A stretch of DNA of 11,486 nt from Hadesarchaea archaeon (lineage in GTDB: Archaea > Hadarchaeota > Hadarchaeia > Hadarchaeales > Hadarchaeaceae). Made by a program: the position numbers and the translations under genes. The notes beneath the pieces were generated by a model. It was not told where the DNA came from. It worked only from the letters and a program-made list of their open reading frames with translations, and did not search any database. Shown here piece after piece: positions 1 to 6,291 of this stretch; position 1 is the first letter of the stretch, and every line of letters starts with the position of its first letter. Where the stretch lies: contig JAGMBM010000015.1 of the NCBI GenBank assembly GCA_023129675.1, positions 1-11,486 on the forward strand, written 5' to 3'.

Positions 1-992
1 TCCCAATCACCCATCATCGCCGGGGCGCTGGTTCGTTCGTCGGGATTCCAAGTGGTCCCCGGAAACCATGCCTCGATCCACTCGAAGCTCCACCGCTCAG
101 GCAAAAGAATTGCCACGAATCGATTGTCGAGGTTTTCAAAGGAGTAGACACGGTACTCGTCGATCGTGTCGTGCTGCTTTATCCGGTCGACGAGCTCGAG
201 GGAGAGGGTGGAGTCGACGGCAGTTATGCTCCACCTGGTTGGCACCAGCTTTCTCCGCTTTTGGAACCCGAACATGCCCAAGCTGAAGGCCCGCTGAATC
301 CGTGTGACCAAGACATCATCGTTATAGAGCTCAACGACCGCATCGGCCGCCTTCAGGTCGCGGTCGTAGAATGCGCCCTCTATCCTTCGGTCGACGCTTA
401 CGTCCGATGTCCTGAACGAGCGTAATGGTGCGGAGGGGCCGAATGGTTGGGTTTCCCCGCTCAGGGTTATCACCTTATTTGGAACTCTCGTGAGCACGGC
501 TTCGGCGTCAACGGGTCGCTTTCCCATTGCCAGCTCCTGCAGCACATCGAGCAGCCTTCCGCCGCCCCGGGCATCGTAAACGCTCGCCCGTGCCTTCCCT
601 CGGATCAGGGCAAAGCGATAATCGATTATCTCTTGGATTCCTTTACCGAGCCAGAATTCAGGGGTATCGAGAATCTCAGTGTCGCCCCGGTAGGGAGGCA
701 CCATGGGACCGATGTAAACTTTGGGATAGCCTATGCGCCCGACGAACACCCCGGGAGGCGTTGAGCCTTGGATAAGGGGAGAGGTGATTTGCAGGCTCGA
801 TTTGGCGAGCGATTGCGCTTTGGCCACGATTGGGCATCTCAGCTTACCACAAAGCATTCGTCCGCCCTTGCACAGCAGGCAAAGGGAGCTCGAGGGGGCT
901 CGGGCAACTTTGATTTCCCTGAATGCCGCGAGCTCGCCAACTTGTTCGGGTGCGATGATGTCGCGAAGCCATTTGACATTGGCTGGCAGCAC
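1..992 (-). CDS. Nre-family archaeal DNA repair protein (5' part, runs off the window)
   Basis: An open minus-strand frame runs from a GTG at 992-990 to the window edge, giving about 330 residues with the C-terminus missing. Near the N-terminus a four-Cys zinc-finger-like cluster (Cys38, 41, 48, 53, spacing C-x2-C-x6-C-x4-C, in LCLLCKGGRMLCGKLRCPI) is followed by VFVGRIGYPKVYIGPMVPP, an arrangement I recognise from the archaeal Nre family (NreA/NreB). Known of the family: Haloferax NreA contributes to repair of UV and mitomycin C damage, and NreA proteins carry a C-terminal PCNA-interacting peptide. That end lies outside the window, so I cannot choose between NreA and NreB. An in-frame TAA at 1019-1017 leaves GTG-992 as the first usable start. 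The start has no clear Shine-Dalgarno site, so the transcript may be leaderless or short-leadered. The gene is transcribed divergently from dph2. Plus-strand ORFs in this region are shadows. Confidence 0.85.
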   Translation of the reverse strand, partial: MLPANVKWLRDIIAPEQVGELAAFREIKVARAPSSSLCLLCKGGRMLCGKLRCPIVAKAQSLAKSSLQITSPLIQGSTPPGVFVGRIGYPKVYIGPMVPPYRGDTEILDTPEFWLGKGIQEIIDYRFALIRGKARASVYDARGGGRLLDVLQELAMGKRPVDAEAVLTRVPNKVITLSGETQPFGPSAPLRSFRTSDVSVDRRIEGAFYDRDLKAADAVVELYNDDVLVTRIQRAFSLGMFGFQKRRKLVPTRWSITAVDSTLSLELVDRIKQHDTIDEYRVYSFENLDNRFVAILLPERWSFEWIEAWFPGTTWNPDERTSAPAMMGDW

Positions 993-1041
993 GCAATACC
1001 CATTATACTTGACACGTTAACCAATAAATGGTGAAAGTTGT
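993..1041. promoter_or_regulatory. Divergent promoter region between the Nre gene and dph2
   Basis: Only 49 bases separate two divergent starts. On the plus strand TTATAC at 1003-1008 could be the dph2 TATA box, placing transcription start near 1030. On the minus strand the complement of 1022-1030 reads CATTTATTG and could serve the Nre gene, giving a leader of a few bases. The two elements are interleaved, each lying in the other gene's leader. GGTGA at 1030-1034 is a Shine-Dalgarno site 7 bases before the dph2 TTG. The assignment rests on spacing alone. Confidence 0.4.
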
Positions 1042-2046
1042 TTGAACCTTTACGATTTCGAAAGGGCGCAAGTTAAACGATTTTTAAGGCAACATCGAGC
1101 GAAGCGAGCGGGGATTCAACTCCCCGCGGGATTGAGGCGGCATCTGCAAGAAATTGTGGAACCTTTCGCGGAGGTGGACGTTGAAACACTCGTGTTGGCG
1201 GACAGTTGTTATGGTGCTTGTGATCCAGCCGATGCGAGGGCTAAACAGCTTGGGTGTGACGTGCTGGTTCACTACGGACATTCGGACATGGGGGTGTCCA
1301 CCTGTTTGCCGACCCTCTACATCGAAGCGCGCATGCCGGCCGACCCGCTCAGGGTGATTGAGCGAGTGCTGCCCGAGTTGAAGTTCAAGCGCGTGGGACT
1401 ACTCACAAACGTTCAGCACATTGCCCACCTGCAGGGGGTCGCGAAGCTCCTCCGCTCGCGCGGGATCAAACCGTTTATCGGCAGGCCGGGACCGAGGGCG
1501 AAGTACCCCGGACAACTTCTGGGTTGTGATTTCGGCTGTGCCCGCTCGATCGCCACCCGCGTCGACGGTTTTCTTTACATCGGTACAGGTGAGTTTCACC
1601 CGCTGGGTGCAGCGCTCGCGACCGGCAAGCGGGTTTTAGCTGTAAACCCGATTTCGGAGGGCTTCAAGGCTCTCGCCCCGGATGTCGACGCTTTCTTGCG
1701 GAGGAGAAAGGCGATGATCGCTCGAGCTGCAGCCGGCAAGCGGTTCGGCATCATTGTGAGCACCAAGCCCGGGCAAGCCCGCTTCAAGCTCGCGGCGAGG
1801 CTGGTTAGGTATCTCAGGCGGGCCAGTAAGGTCGCGCATTTACTTGCGGTCGATGAGGTGAGGCCAGAGGAGCTGGGTGATTTTGGGCTCGATGGGTTCA
1901 TCTGCGTCGCCTGCCCGCGCATACCCATCGATGACGCGGAGCGATTTGAGCGACCAATCCTGACCCCCTTCGAGGTGCGGGTCATGCTGGGGGAAGCGAA
2001 ATTTGAGCCCTACCAAATGGATGAGGCAGGTAAGGGAGATTTCTAA
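1042..2046 (+). CDS. dph2: Diphthamide biosynthesis enzyme Dph2 (2-(3-amino-3-carboxypropyl)histidine synthase)
   Basis: The 334-aa product matches archaeal Dph2 in length and motifs. This non-canonical radical-SAM enzyme transfers a 3-amino-3-carboxypropyl group from SAM to a histidine of elongation factor 2, the first step of diphthamide synthesis. The family binds a [4Fe-4S] cluster with one cysteine from each of three repeated domains. All three are visible: Cys60 in DSCYGACDPAD, Cys162 in GQLLGCDFG and Cys291 in VACPRIPIDD. The motifs HYGHS (77-81) and TGEFHPLG (182-189) are also typical. Translation appears to start at TTG 1042: an in-frame TAA lies upstream at 1018, no ATG lies nearby, and GGTGA sits 7 bases upstream. 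A 5-codon minicistron (1028-1045) ends in TGA overlapping the TTG. Confidence 0.95.
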   Translation: MNLYDFERAQVKRFLRQHRAKRAGIQLPAGLRRHLQEIVEPFAEVDVETLVLADSCYGACDPADARAKQLGCDVLVHYGHSDMGVSTCLPTLYIEARMPADPLRVIERVLPELKFKRVGLLTNVQHIAHLQGVAKLLRSRGIKPFIGRPGPRAKYPGQLLGCDFGCARSIATRVDGFLYIGTGEFHPLGAALATGKRVLAVNPISEGFKALAPDVDAFLRRRKAMIARAAAGKRFGIIVSTKPGQARFKLAARLVRYLRRASKVAHLLAVDEVRPEELGDFGLDGFICVACPRIPIDDAERFERPILTPFEVRVMLGEAKFEPYQMDEAGKGDF

Positions 2047-2070
2047 CCCCTCGATGTCGCTAATGCTAAA

Positions 2071-2110
2071 AGATAAGTTTAAACTCGGCATTGGGCTAAT
2101 TAAGGTGGGA
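2071..2110 (+). promoter_or_regulatory. Probable promoter and RBS of the csl4 gene group
   Basis: The 69-base gap after dph2 contains GTTTAAAC at 2077-2084, a perfect palindrome with a TATA-like core, about 35 bases before the csl4 ATG. At the usual archaeal TATA-to-start spacing, transcription would begin near 2105-2108, giving a very short leader around GGTGGG (2104-2109). The rest of the gap is AT-rich with no other recognisable element. This is the longest gap before the csl4, 69-aa, rpoL and DUF99 genes, which supports a new transcription unit here. Confidence 0.45.
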
Positions 2111-2115
2111 CCAAC

Positions 2116-2694
2116 ATGGCGGAAATAAAAACAGGCGATTTTGTCATTCCCGGGGACTTCCTCGCAACTGCGGAGGAGTTCGTCCCGGGGGATGGGGCAC
2201 ACGAGGAGGATGGCAAGATATATTCCTCCTGTACCGGCGTGGTGCTCGTCGATGTTCAAACCAAACACATCTCGGTCTTTTCCCGCGCTCTAGGCCCACC
2301 GGCGCTAAAGCGTGGCGATGTGGTGGTTGGGCGGGTGGAGGAGGTAAGGGACCAGAGCGCGAGCGTTTACATAGGAGTCCTGCGCGGGCGCGAAGATCGG
2401 GAGCTTCCCCTTCCGAACATGGGCTCGATTCACGTTTCTCAGGTTCATACCAGTTATGTCGAGGATATGCGCCGTCAGTTTAAACCAGGCGATATCGTCC
2501 GTGCGCGGGTCATGAACGCGCGCAGGGCGCCCGTTCAGCTCTTGACGGCTGGCGATGACCTAGGGGTGATTGTGGCGGCCTGCTCGCGCTGTCATACGCT
2601 GCTCGAGCGAGAGGATTCCAAACTTCGCTGCTCGGAATGTGGCAATGTAGAGTTCAGGAAGCTCGCGGACGATTACCGCCAGGGAGCCCTCTAA
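2116..2694 (+). CDS. csl4: Archaeal exosome subunit Csl4
   Basis: This 192-aa protein is the cap subunit of the archaeal exosome, the 3'-5' RNA-degrading complex with an Rrp41/Rrp42 ring. Its three-part architecture is visible: an N-terminal domain beginning KTGDFVIPGDFLATAEEF (residues 5-22), an S1 RNA-binding domain from about 64 to 145 (KRGDVVVGRVEEV to APVQLLT), and a C-terminal zinc ribbon with Cys156, Cys159, Cys172 and Cys175. Csl4 anchors RNA and accessory factors such as DnaG on the ring. The ATG at 2116 has GGTGGG upstream. The stop TAA overlaps the ATG of the next small gene by one base, implying coupled translation. Clustering with rpoL and dph2 is familiar in Archaea. Confidence 0.95.
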   Translation: MAEIKTGDFVIPGDFLATAEEFVPGDGAHEEDGKIYSSCTGVVLVDVQTKHISVFSRALGPPALKRGDVVVGRVEEVRDQSASVYIGVLRGREDRELPLPNMGSIHVSQVHTSYVEDMRRQFKPGDIVRARVMNARRAPVQLLTAGDDLGVIVAACSRCHTLLEREDSKLRCSECGNVEFRKLADDYRQGAL

Positions 2695-2903
2695 TGCAAA
2701 AACGAAAGCGAACCATCAACGCGCGCGTGAAGGACTCTTCCCAGCTTATCGCGCTGATGGAGGAGCTCGGGAAGCTGGAAGTGGACTTGGCAGCGGAGTC
2801 GCGTCCCAGGGCAATTAAGATAGAGATATTCGGCTCGAAGGAGGAGGCCCGCGAGTTGGAGCGCAAGATAAGGGAGCTCCTCAAAACCCCGCAACCCTCA
2901 TAA
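2694..2903 (+). CDS. Small conserved-looking protein of unknown function between csl4 and rpoL
   Basis: A 69-aa product starts at the ATG overlapping the csl4 stop (TAATG), so its translation is probably coupled to csl4. I do not recognise the family. The sequence suggests a beta-alpha-beta-alpha layout: strand RTINARVKD (about 6-14), helix SSQLIALMEELGKLEVDL (15-32), strand RAIKIEIFG (39-47), then a highly charged helix SKEEARELERKIRELLK (48-64). There is no signal peptide, membrane segment or cysteine. The regular secondary structure, bias toward Lys/Glu/Arg and tight placement inside an exosome/RNA polymerase gene group argue for a real cytoplasmic protein rather than a chance ORF. A role in RNA metabolism is only guilt by association. 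A longer in-frame reading from 2637 would run through the csl4 3' end and is less likely. Confidence 0.8.
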   Translation: MQKRKRTINARVKDSSQLIALMEELGKLEVDLAAESRPRAIKIEIFGSKEEARELERKIRELLKTPQPS

Positions 2904-2934
2904 GTCGATGAAACAAGTTAGGTAAGGTGTGGTC

Positions 2935-3216
2935 GTGGAGCTTGAGCTCGTTGAAAAGGGTGAAGGAAGCTTACTGATAAAGGTGAGGGGGGAAGACCAC
3001 ACCATATGCAACCTCCTGCGCAAGTCCCTGTACGATGACAAACACGTCATCGCGGCATCTTATGTTATCGAGCATCCCCTTACGGAACCCCCCAAGTTTT
3101 ACGTGAAGATAAAAAAAGGAAAGACGCCCGAGCGTGCTCTCACGGATGCAGCTGGGCGGGTAGCGGAGCAGTTGAGAGAGCTACAGAAGCAGTTGCAGCG
3201 AGGGCTCAAGAAATAA
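2935..3216 (+). CDS. rpoL: DNA-directed RNA polymerase subunit L (Rpo11)
   Basis: This is the small archaeal RNA polymerase subunit homologous to eukaryotic Rpb11/Rpc19. It pairs with subunit D to form the assembly platform for the catalytic subunits. The diagnostic core is present: GEDHTICNLLRKSL followed by VIAASYVIEHPL and the PERAL helix near the C-terminus. Two GTG codons in frame are possible starts, at 2929 and 2935. I chose 2935 because it gives a 93-aa protein whose N-terminus (MELELVEKGEG) aligns in length with family members I remember, and GGTG at 2926-2929 then has good spacing. The 2929 start, with AGGT at 2920-2923, cannot be excluded. It is followed after about 20 bases by the DUF99 gene. 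Confidence 0.93.
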   Translation: MELELVEKGEGSLLIKVRGEDHTICNLLRKSLYDDKHVIAASYVIEHPLTEPPKFYVKIKKGKTPERALTDAAGRVAEQLRELQKQLQRGLKK

Positions 3217-3235
3217 CCGCGGGCGCTCCTTATGG

Positions 3236-3850
3236 GTGCATGGGTTGCAAAGGGTCAAATTTTGGAAGATAAAGCCAGAGATAAGGATTCTCGGCATAGA
3301 TGATGGACCATTCGAGCCGCGTGCGGGAGGGGAAGTCCCGCTCGTAGGAGTCGTTTTCAGGGGGGGCCGATGGCTCGATGGGGTTTTGAGCACCACCATT
3401 GAACAGGATGGAACCAACGCGACCGAACGCGTGGTCGAGATGGTTAATCGAAGCCGCCACCGAGGGCAGCTCAGGATAGTGATGGCGGACGGCGTAACCT
3501 TCGCGGGGTTCAATGTGCTCGACATCAGGGCGGTTTTCAAACAGACCGGTCTGCCTGTGATTGTCGTCTCTAGGGAGCGGCCGAACATGGCGGATATCCA
3601 GAAGGCGATCAAGCATCTTCCCCAATGGCGTGAGCGGTGGAAGGTAGTTAAGGGCTCGGGCAAAATTTATTCAGTGAGGACCAAACATCGAGCGGCGCCC
3701 ATTTACGTGCAGTTTGTCGGCATAAGACGCGCCGATGCTGAGCAGGTGGTAAAACTGACTTCGACACGTAGTCTGATTCCGGAGCCGTTGAGGGTCGCGC
3801 ACCTGATTGCCACAGCCGTGGTGCGTGGTGAGAGTTACGGGAGGGCCTAG
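3236..3850 (+). CDS. DUF99 family protein (endonuclease V-like fold)
   Basis: The 204-aa product belongs to the archaeal DUF99/UPF0215 family. The signature is PEIRILGIDDGPF (residues 14-26), then a central IVMADGVTFAGFNVLDI (81-97), LPVIVVSRERP (106-116) and a C-terminal IPEPLRVAHLIATAVVRGES (181-200). The family is known to be distantly related to endonuclease V in an RNase H-like fold; Asp22/Asp23 and Asp85 are candidate acidic site residues. Its biochemical activity has not been established to my knowledge. The start is uncertain: GTG 3236 gives the full frame but has a poor Shine-Dalgarno site, whereas TTG 3245 has GGGTG six bases upstream and would remove three residues. The stop at 3848-3850 is followed one base later by the next start. 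Confidence 0.88.
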   Translation: MHGLQRVKFWKIKPEIRILGIDDGPFEPRAGGEVPLVGVVFRGGRWLDGVLSTTIEQDGTNATERVVEMVNRSRHRGQLRIVMADGVTFAGFNVLDIRAVFKQTGLPVIVVSRERPNMADIQKAIKHLPQWRERWKVVKGSGKIYSVRTKHRAAPIYVQFVGIRRADAEQVVKLTSTRSLIPEPLRVAHLIATAVVRGESYGRA

Positions 3851-3851
3851 C

Positions 3852-4406
3852 TTGGCAAGGAAAAAATCACGGAAGAAGCTACGTGTGGTTAGGGAATTTG
3901 CAGTAAAGATATTTGGCAACAATATCGTTCGAGAGGTACTGGGATTCATCCTGATTTTAGGAATCCTCTATTTCACCGTGAGCAGCGTCCTAGTCTTGGC
4001 TCTGCGGACTGATACGTACTGGAGGGCGGTCATATCCAACAGCATGAAGCACGAAGATGAGAGCTGGAGGGAGTATTTTGAGGCACGTGGTTACGATCAC
4101 TCACAATTTCCACTTCAGGGCGGGTTCGAGCGCGGGGACATGCTTGTTACCCAGGGCGTGGATTCCGTCACGGAGATAGCGGTTGGCGAGGTCATTGTGG
4201 TCGACACGGGGCAACGGCACCCACTCGTCCACCGGGTCGTAGATATAAGGAACGAGAACGGGGAGGCCCGGTTAACAACGAAGGGGGACAGCAACAAGGG
4301 GCTTTTGTCGGCGGAGAAGTCGATAAAACCCGAACAAATTAGGGGCAAGGTAATTTTCGTGCTCCCAAAGCTCGGCCATCTATCGCTCTGGTACCAAGGG
4401 GAGTAA
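3852..4406 (+). CDS. Signal peptidase I, archaeal/ER type, with an active-site insertion
   Basis: This membrane serine protease removes signal peptides from exported proteins. TTG 3852 is chosen because GGGAGGG (3839-3845) lies six bases upstream; it gives 184 aa. A basic N-terminus (ARKKSRKK) precedes one membrane segment at about 29-51. The probable nucleophile is Ser64 in ISNSMKHE, where most family members have SGSM. The general base is His127 in HPLVHRVVDI, as in ER and archaeal enzymes rather than the bacterial Lys form, and Asp146 lies in TTKGDSN. About 30 residues separate Ser64 from the GD motif (Gly95-Asp96), versus roughly ten in ordinary family members. The inserted stretch is charged and aromatic and precedes GGFERGDMLV. 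It is placed between the DUF99 and Nudix genes with short gaps, so it is probably co-transcribed with them. Confidence 0.88.
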   Translation: MARKKSRKKLRVVREFAVKIFGNNIVREVLGFILILGILYFTVSSVLVLALRTDTYWRAVISNSMKHEDESWREYFEARGYDHSQFPLQGGFERGDMLVTQGVDSVTEIAVGEVIVVDTGQRHPLVHRVVDIRNENGEARLTTKGDSNKGLLSAEKSIKPEQIRGKVIFVLPKLGHLSLWYQGE

Positions 4407-4410
4407 GTGC

Positions 4411-4803
4411 TTGAGGCAGCACCCGATGCTCGCGGTCGATATCATCATCCGAGTCCCCGGGGGTTTGGTGTTAATCAAGCGAAGGAATAAGCCGTTCAAG
4501 GGGAGGTGGGCTTTACCAGGCGGCTTCGTGCGCTATGGTGAAAGGGTTGAAGATGCAGCGGCGCGTGAGGCGGAGGAGGAGACAGGTTTAAAAGTCAAGC
4601 TGGGGAAGCTCGTGGGTGTGTACTCGGATCCAAAGCGCGACCCGCGGGGACATGTCGTCAGCGCATGCTACTTAGCGAGACGGGCGGGCGGCAGGTTAAG
4701 ATCAAGCAGCGACGCTCAAGAGGCGAGGATTTTCAAGCACATCCCTTGGCGCAAGCTTGCATTTGATCATGCACGAATTTTAAAGGACGCGGGGTTTAGG
4801 TGA
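4411..4803 (+). CDS. Nudix hydrolase, ADP-ribose pyrophosphatase-like
   Basis: The 130-aa product carries a complete Nudix box at residues 38-60: Gly38, Glu44, then REAEEETGL (52-60), which binds the divalent metal and cleaves nucleoside diphosphate-X substrates. SDPKRDPRGHVVS (72-84) downstream is typical of the branch annotated as ADP-ribose pyrophosphatase or MutT-like. The actual substrate cannot be read from the sequence. TTG 4411 is the preferred start because GGGGAG at 4398-4403 is seven bases upstream; ATG 4426 is possible but has no such site and would shorten the first strand. It lies four bases after the signal peptidase stop and four before tfs, so it is probably part of one transcript. 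Confidence 0.92.
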   Translation: MRQHPMLAVDIIIRVPGGLVLIKRRNKPFKGRWALPGGFVRYGERVEDAAAREAEEETGLKVKLGKLVGVYSDPKRDPRGHVVSACYLARRAGGRLRSSSDAQEARIFKHIPWRKLAFDHARILKDAGFR

Positions 4804-4807
4804 GAGC

Positions 4808-5131
4808 ATGCAATTCTGTCCAAAGTGCGGAGGCCTAATGCTGCCCAAGCAAATTGAGGACGGCCCAGTTTTGGTTTGCAACGCATGCGGTTATGCCACA
4901 AAAGAGGCAAAATTGGAGGAGTACAAAGTCGTCAAACCAGCCAAGCACGAGGAGATGGTGGCGGTGATAGAGGAGGCGAAGCCGCCGCTGCCGACAACTA
5001 AAGCCAAATGTCTCAAATGCGGGCACGGAACGGCCTACTGGTGGCTTAGGCAGACACGTGGAGCAGATGAACCAACGACACGGTTCTATCGCTGCACAAA
5101 GTGCGGTCACACCTGGAGGGAATATAGCTAA
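4808..5131 (+). CDS. tfs: Transcription factor S (TFS), archaeal transcript-cleavage factor
   Basis: The 107-aa protein is the archaeal TFIIS/RPB9-like factor that inserts into the RNA polymerase pore and stimulates cleavage of backtracked RNA. Two zinc ribbons are intact: Cys4, 7, 24, 27 at the N-terminus and Cys68, 71, 96, 99 at the C-terminus, joined by a Lys/Glu/Pro-rich linker. The catalytic acidic tip is Asp87-Glu88 in TRGADEPTTRFYRC. With the acidic pair present it should be an active cleavage factor rather than an inhibitory paralogue. ATG 4808 follows an AGGTGAG site that overlaps the stop of the Nudix gene. Placement upstream of pcn is common in Archaea. Confidence 0.96.
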   Translation: MQFCPKCGGLMLPKQIEDGPVLVCNACGYATKEAKLEEYKVVKPAKHEEMVAVIEEAKPPLPTTKAKCLKCGHGTAYWWLRQTRGADEPTTRFYRCTKCGHTWREYS

Positions 5132-5180
5132 AACATGGAATGATTAAACGTAATGGGAATATAAATAATGGAGACCAAAT
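5132..5180 (+). promoter_or_regulatory. AT-rich promoter region before the OB-fold/pcn pair
   Basis: The 49-base gap contains a clean TATA-like box TATAAATA at 5160-5167 and a second AT-rich element, GATTAAAC, at 5142-5149. The first lies only about 17 bases from ATG 5181, closer than archaeal TATA boxes normally sit to their start sites; the second fits a short-leadered transcript better. GGAG at 5170-5173 is a reasonable Shine-Dalgarno site seven bases before the ATG. Either way this is a good place for the OB-fold/pcn transcript to begin. Confidence 0.45.
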
Positions 5181-5534
5181 ATGGAAGAACTTCGTCCACG
5201 CGTAAAGCCGGCGAGGAACAGGAAAATCTCTGAGATAAAAATAGGCGATGAGCGCGTGAGGGTAATCGGATTAGTCGTTGATAAGAAAGAGGCAGAGTTC
5301 GTGCTCGACGATGGTTCCGGTCGCATCACCGTGGTTTTCGATGATCCAGCAGTGGTTGAGGGCGTGGGTATAGGCTCGAGAGTTCGCGTGTTCGGGACGC
5401 CGCTGAACGTCGCCGGTGCCCATGAACTACGGGCCGAGATAGTCCAGAAAGTCGATGGCCTGGACCTAGGATTGTACGAGGAGGTCAGGCGCGAGGTCAA
5501 AAAATTGGAAAGGGAGCTTGAGGAGGTAAAGTGA
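5181..5534 (+). CDS. Small OB-fold nucleic-acid-binding protein upstream of PCNA
   Basis: The 117-aa product reads as a single OB-fold (about residues 14-92) followed by a charged helix (about 97-117, YEEVRREVKKLERELEEV). The pattern RKISEIKIGDERVRVIGLVV, then AEFVLDDGSGRITVVFDD (38-55), then IGSRVRVFGTPL (64-75) is the alternating strand layout of RPA-like OB domains; the DDGSG turn is characteristic. No zinc finger or second OB domain is present, so it is much smaller than RPA41 or RPA-like SSBs. Its stop is one base before the pcn ATG, with the pcn ribosome-binding site inside this gene, so the two are probably co-expressed. A DNA replication or ssDNA role is inferred from fold and context. 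The exact family is not recognised. Confidence 0.82.
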   Translation: MEELRPRVKPARNRKISEIKIGDERVRVIGLVVDKKEAEFVLDDGSGRITVVFDDPAVVEGVGIGSRVRVFGTPLNVAGAHELRAEIVQKVDGLDLGLYEEVRREVKKLERELEEVK

Positions 5535-5535
5535 A

Positions 5536-6291
5536 ATGGTGAGTGCCAGGATGGCGGATTCGAAGACTTGGAAGACATGCGTGGGCGCGATGGTGAACCT
5601 CATCGACGAGGCCGCGTTCAAGTTCACCCCCGAGGGCATCAAGATGAAGGCGATGGATCCCTCGCACGTTGCGCTGTTGGATTTCGAGTTGCCGGCTTCG
5701 GCGTTCGAGGAGTACAAGATTAAGCAACCAACGACTTTAGGCATAGGTCTCATCGAGATGAACAAAATTCTTGCACGTGCAAAGGTCGAAGATGAACTGG
5801 CCCTCGAGCTCGACGAGGAGAAAAATCGTTTGGCCCTCACATTCAAGGGTGTATCGACGAGGCGCCTCAGCTTGCCACTCATAGATGTAAGCGAGGCAGA
5901 GTTGCCTGAGCCAAAGCTTCAGTTCACCGCGACCGCCGATGTGGTGGCGGGGGTGATTCAAGACGGATTGAAGGATGCCGAGATCGTGGGTGATAATGTA
6001 AAATTCGAATTGAGTGAGGATGGATTTTTCCTTTCCGCTGAGAGCGATAAGGGCACCTCTGAGCTCAAACTGCGCAAGGGCGATCAGGCACTGCCGAAGC
6101 TCAGCGTCAAGCAACCGGCGCACGCGATGTTCAATATAAAATATCTCAGCGATATGGCAAAGGCAGCGGGGTCATCGGACGTCATCACCATCAACTTGGG
6201 CACGGATCTGCCGATTCAACTGGACTTGCAGGTCGCCGAGGGCAAGGGCAGACTGCGGTTCTTGTTGGCTCCAAGGATAGAGGCGGAGTAA
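5536..6291 (+). CDS. pcn: DNA polymerase sliding clamp PCNA
   Basis: The 251-aa length and two-domain architecture are those of PCNA, the ring that tethers polymerases, FEN1, ligase and RFC to DNA. Visible landmarks are KFTPEGIKMKAMDPSHVALLD early in domain 1 (within 30-50), the interdomain connector around LIDVSEAELPEPKLQF, and the C-terminal LAPRIEAE that forms part of the client-binding surface. GAGGAGGT at 5519-5526 is the ribosome-binding site. ATG 5536 is preferred, although the family motif would also be preserved from ATG 5551. It forms a close pair with the upstream OB-fold gene and precedes the primase genes by 72 bases. Only this one clamp gene is seen in the window. Confidence 0.96.
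   Translation: MVSARMADSKTWKTCVGAMVNLIDEAAFKFTPEGIKMKAMDPSHVALLDFELPASAFEEYKIKQPTTLGIGLIEMNKILARAKVEDELALELDEEKNRLALTFKGVSTRRLSLPLIDVSEAELPEPKLQFTATADVVAGVIQDGLKDAEIVGDNVKFELSEDGFFLSAESDKGTSELKLRKGDQALPKLSVKQPAHAMFNIKYLSDMAKAAGSSDVITINLGTDLPIQLDLQVAEGKGRLRFLLAPRIEAE

Noticed and set aside
839..1024. Minus-strand ORF of 61 codons beginning with GTT/ATG-like start near 1024
   Set aside because: It is in a different frame from the Nre gene, overlaps its N-terminus entirely and ends within it; the Nre frame has the zinc-finger cluster and continues for 330 codons.
68..1034. Several plus-strand ORFs of 60-105 codons in the first kilobase
   Set aside because: They overlap each other in different frames and lie antisense to the long minus-strand Nre reading frame, which has clear family motifs.
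1596..2268. Minus-strand ORFs of 129 and 142 codons opposite dph2 and csl4
   Set aside because: Low-complexity shadow translations of recognised plus-strand genes, with no family resemblance.
3232..3303. Short plus-strand ORF ATG GGT GCA TGG... of 23 codons overlapping the DUF99 start
   Set aside because: No clear ribosome-binding site and no recognisable sequence; it only competes with an uncertain upstream start of a real gene.
3181..3663. Minus-strand ORF of 160 codons opposite the DUF99 gene
   Set aside because: Shadow of a gene with strong family motifs; composition is Ser/Thr/Pro-rich as expected of antisense frames in GC-rich DNA.
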